This document shows, in pieces, positions 62,039 to 64,000 of a stretch of DNA of 64,000 nucleotides; positions within the stretch are counted from its first letter, which is position 1, and the number at the start of each line of letters is the position of its first letter. The notes under the pieces are model-generated. The model was given only the letters and a program-made list of their open reading frames with translations. It was not told the origin of the DNA and made no database searches. Where the stretch lies: assembly GCA_018110985.1 (NCBI GenBank), contig JAGAWT010000024.1:62001-126000 (forward strand). Reading direction: 5' to 3'. Source of the DNA: Oscillospiraceae bacterium. Lineage in GTDB: Bacteria > Bacillota > Clostridia > Oscillospirales > Ruminococcaceae. The translations under genes were made by a program, and so were the position numbers.

Positions 62039-62398
62039 TTACTTTCTCTTCTTAGCAACTACTGCAGCAGCAGCAAGAGCTACGGGGATAACAGCAAGAG
62101 CTACGGGAGCGTTGCCGGTCTTGGGAGAAGGAGCAGCCTCTACAGGAGCGGGAGCCTCGGTAACCTCTACCTCGGGAAGCTCTTCTTCAACAACTTCCTC
62201 TTCTACCTCTTCCTCAACGTACTCTTCTTCCTCTTCTACTACTTCTTCCTCTTCTGCTACTTCTTCTTCCTCTACTACTTCTTCGATCTCCTCATCGAGG
62301 ATCTCGCCATCCTCTTCGATGGACTCAGCCATAGCGGAAACGCCTACCATAGAAACAGCAAGTGCAGATGCAGCAAGTGCAGCAAATATCTTTTTCAT
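62039..62398 (-). CDS. Small secreted acidic protein with sortase-like C-terminal tail
   Basis: 119 residues. Signal peptide MKKIFAALAASALAVSMVGVSAMAES. The mature part is almost only Glu, Val and Ala from about residue 27 to 80 (repeats like EEVVEEEE), then a Pro/Ala linker. The C-terminus has PSPKTGN, a hydrophobic helix (APVALAVIPVALAAAAVVA) and KKRK, the layout of a sortase sorting signal with a variant LPxTG motif. It should be cell-wall or membrane anchored and highly negative, perhaps binding cations. Its own promoter, GGAGGG site and terminator suggest good expression. No family recognised. Confidence 0.8.
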   Translation of the reverse strand: MKKIFAALAASALAVSMVGVSAMAESIEEDGEILDEEIEEVVEEEEVAEEEEVVEEEEEYVEEEVEEEVVEEELPEVEVTEAPAPVEAAPSPKTGNAPVALAVIPVALAAAAVVAKKRK

Positions 62399-62455
62399 TA
62401 GTTTTCCCTCCGAAAAAATCATAATTAAAAGCATAAGCTTTTTTCGTACAAGGAC

Positions 62456-62485
62456 ATTATATCACAACCAAAAAGCGAAAATCAA
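62456..62485 (-). promoter_or_regulatory. Promoter of the acidic secreted-protein gene
   Basis: Minus strand: -35 TTGATT (62485-62480), 18-bp spacer, perfect -10 TATAAT (62461-62456). Confidence 0.68.
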
Positions 62486-62763
62486 GACTTAATATTTGCT
62501 GATTTTTCATTGCATTGTATGTTGATACTTGACGATTTCTACAAAATCCGACGAATACAATGTACAAATATATCATTTTATCAAATTTTTGTTACTTTTC
62601 TTGTCTGCATATGGTTTTTACAGCCATACCATATATATAAATGCTCATCCGATAAGCAAACGGACTGCCGGAGAGGTTCCCGCTGAAAGACGTCGGAATA
62701 TGACCCGCTACCCCGGTCATACTACACCGGTATTAGATTTTTATTAGAATTGCATTAAAAATA

Positions 62764-62792
62764 TTGACATAATTATTATGATATCATATAAT
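62764..62792 (+). promoter_or_regulatory. Consensus promoter of the alpha/beta-hydrolase pair
   Basis: Perfect -35 TTGACA (62764-62769), 17-bp spacer, perfect -10 TATAAT (62787-62792). The transcript has a leader of about 155 nt that contains leader element copy B. Upstream, 62486-62763, I see no gene. Confidence 0.85.
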
Positions 62793-62839
62793 ATTTCTGC
62801 TGTTATCAAAGAGAAATATAATGCATCACACTGGTTCTT

Positions 62840-62899
62840 CCCGGGTGTACAGACGCTCTCCAAGCCTCAGATCCCTTATATTCACATTTGCGGCTTGTT
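62840..62899 (+). repeat. Conserved leader element, copy B
   Basis: 60 bp related to 6335-6396 (shared CCCGGGTGTACA, CAAG, CTCAG, TATATT, CATTTGC, CTTGTT). It lies inside the transcribed leader of the hydrolase gene, 41-100 bases after the expected transcription start. Confidence 0.6.
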
Positions 62900-62954
62900 T
62901 CTTGTCTGTGCATCGGTCAGAGATAAGTATCGGTAAATAACGGAGGTCAAGAAC

Positions 62955-63908
62955 ATGAAAAAAGCACTGAAAATAACAGGAAAGATACTGCTCGGAATAC
63001 TGATATTATTATTTGCGCTCCTTTTGGTAGTGTTCATTTATCACAGAGTGATGCTGAGCAAGGAAAAGCCGCTTCTTGAACCGCTTGGACAAATGGTAGA
63101 GGTAGACGGAAATAATATGAGCATCTACACAGAAGGCGAGGGGTCACATACACTCGTCATTATGTCCGGTGCCGGAACGCCGTCACCTATACTGCAATAC
63201 AGTCCGCTGTACAGAAAACTGAGTGATACCTACAAGATCGCAGTCATAGAAAAATTTGGTTACGGATTCAGCGATGTGGTGGACGGTGAGCGTGATTTTG
63301 ATACGATACTCCGTCAGGATCATGAAGCACTTCAGAAGGCAGGCGTTGAAGCTCCGTATATCCTCTGCCCTCACTCCATGTCGGGAATAGAAGCTATTCT
63401 CTGGGCGCAGAAATATCCCGATGAGGTGGAAGCAATAGTCGGACTGGATATGAGTACTCCGAAAGCATACACAGAAGAAGAATTGAAAAACGACAGCAAG
63501 GCTATGTCATCTGCTTATGTTTTCCTGAGAGAATCGGGTCTGGCAAGACTTGCACTGACAGACAGTTCGTTCCCGGAGTATTTCAGTCAGAATGAGAAGG
63601 AAATCTTCAAGGCTATAGTTTTCAGAAAATATGGCAACAATAATGCTTACTACGATGAAGGGACACATCTTGCAGACGCTATCAACAAGATAAACAGCGC
63701 AGATAAGCCCGATGTTCCCACACTGCTGTTCTTGTCTGACGGCAAAGAGACCAATGGACAGGTATGGATAGACGCAATGCACGACTACGGCGACGGGCTT
63801 ACCGATGCAAAAATAATAGAACTTGACTGCGGTCATATGGTAACTACGGAAAAGCCCGATGAGATAGCCGAGGCTATGAGAGAATTTATCGAGGGTCTTG
63901 ACAGATAA
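62955..63908 (+). CDS. Membrane-anchored alpha/beta-hydrolase
   Basis: 317 residues. One N-terminal membrane helix (about 10-31, ILLGILILLFALLLVVFIYH), then an extracytoplasmic alpha/beta-hydrolase domain. Oxyanion region LVIMSGAGTPSP; nucleophile Ser in CPHSMSGIEA (S in H-S-M-S-G); acid residue probably Asp in FLSDGKETNG; catalytic His in LDCGHMVTTEKP. The nucleophile elbow lacks the first Gly of GxSxG. GAGG precedes the start. A paralogue begins 11 bases after the stop. Substrate unknown; such proteins are commonly esterases or peptidases. Confidence 0.86.
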   Translation: MKKALKITGKILLGILILLFALLLVVFIYHRVMLSKEKPLLEPLGQMVEVDGNNMSIYTEGEGSHTLVIMSGAGTPSPILQYSPLYRKLSDTYKIAVIEKFGYGFSDVVDGERDFDTILRQDHEALQKAGVEAPYILCPHSMSGIEAILWAQKYPDEVEAIVGLDMSTPKAYTEEELKNDSKAMSSAYVFLRESGLARLALTDSSFPEYFSQNEKEIFKAIVFRKYGNNNAYYDEGTHLADAINKINSADKPDVPTLLFLSDGKETNGQVWIDAMHDYGDGLTDAKIIELDCGHMVTTEKPDEIAEAMREFIEGLDR

Positions 63909-63919
63909 AGGAGAATCAT

Positions 63920-64000
63920 ATGAAAAAAGCGCTGAAAATAACAGGAAAAATACTGCTCGGAATACTGATAATATTTTTTGCGTTCATTTTGGTGATGTTT
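63920..64000 (+). CDS. Second alpha/beta-hydrolase paralogue (3' truncated by window edge)
   Basis: The first 27 codons are visible: MKKALKITGKILLGILI then FFAFILVMF, almost identical to the start of the gene at 62955, including the membrane helix. AAAGGAG precedes the ATG. It is a tandem duplicate in the same operon; the catalytic domain lies beyond the window, so its activity cannot be judged. Confidence 0.8.
   Translation, partial: MKKALKITGKILLGILIIFFAFILVMF

Overview
The window looks like a chromosome segment of a strictly fermentative, Gram-positive, low-to-mid GC Firmicute, most likely a Ruminococcus-like member of the Clostridia. The signs are lipoproteins with lipoboxes and no outer-membrane genes, consensus sigma-A promoters with strong AGGAGG-type ribosome binding sites, ECF-type vitamin transporters, a pyruvate formate-lyase operon, NADP-type glutamate dehydrogenase, and a small secreted protein with a sortase-like PKTG tail. 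No rRNA, tRNA or CRISPR array was seen.

Layout. 1-4648: end of an oligopeptide ABC transporter operon (oppC partial, oppD, oppF, oppA). 4996-8141: a lipoprotein and a GGDEF/EAL signalling protein. 8138-9202: an AT-rich leucine-rich-repeat gene lying between two copies of a 26-bp repeat. 9331-10712: an ECF substrate-binding component and a type III pantothenate kinase, probably pantothenate uptake and phosphorylation. 10918-12549: a complete IS1182-type insertion sequence.

12.5-43.6 kb is a large accessory island for surface polysaccharide, visibly more AT-rich than the flanks and almost all on the minus strand. It encodes UDP-L-FucNAc synthesis (fnlA/capE, capG, capF), a UDP-glucose dehydrogenase fused to an XRE helix-turn-helix domain, a PglC-type initiating sugar transferase, many glycosyltransferases, two pyruvyl transferases, two PLP aminotransferases, a FemAB-like protein, a MurB paralogue, one Wzy-type polymerase and two Wzx-type flippases. 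A three-gene module (24538-27368) is embedded in it: a nucleoid-associated (NdpA-like) protein, a three-helix membrane protein and a zinc-ribbon protein. It has no obvious polysaccharide role and is my best candidate for an undescribed, possibly defensive, system. A 75-bp near-identical direct repeat (18788 and 43506) brackets most of the island.

43.8-64 kb returns to core genes: purD-hisD-membrane protein; a GNAT gene nested inside two pairs of inverted repeats; gdhA; a compact McrBC restriction pair; a tmk/DJ-1/5-FCL/mltG/U32 operon; bioY with a BirA-type operator followed by a cyclase-family gene; and a split pyruvate formate-lyase operon (pflB lacking its glycyl-radical domain, a separate 80-residue glycyl-radical protein, then pflA). 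The window ends in a small acidic secreted protein and two tandem alpha/beta-hydrolase paralogues, the second cut by the window edge.

All calls rest on reading the sequence and recalled family motifs; no database search was run.
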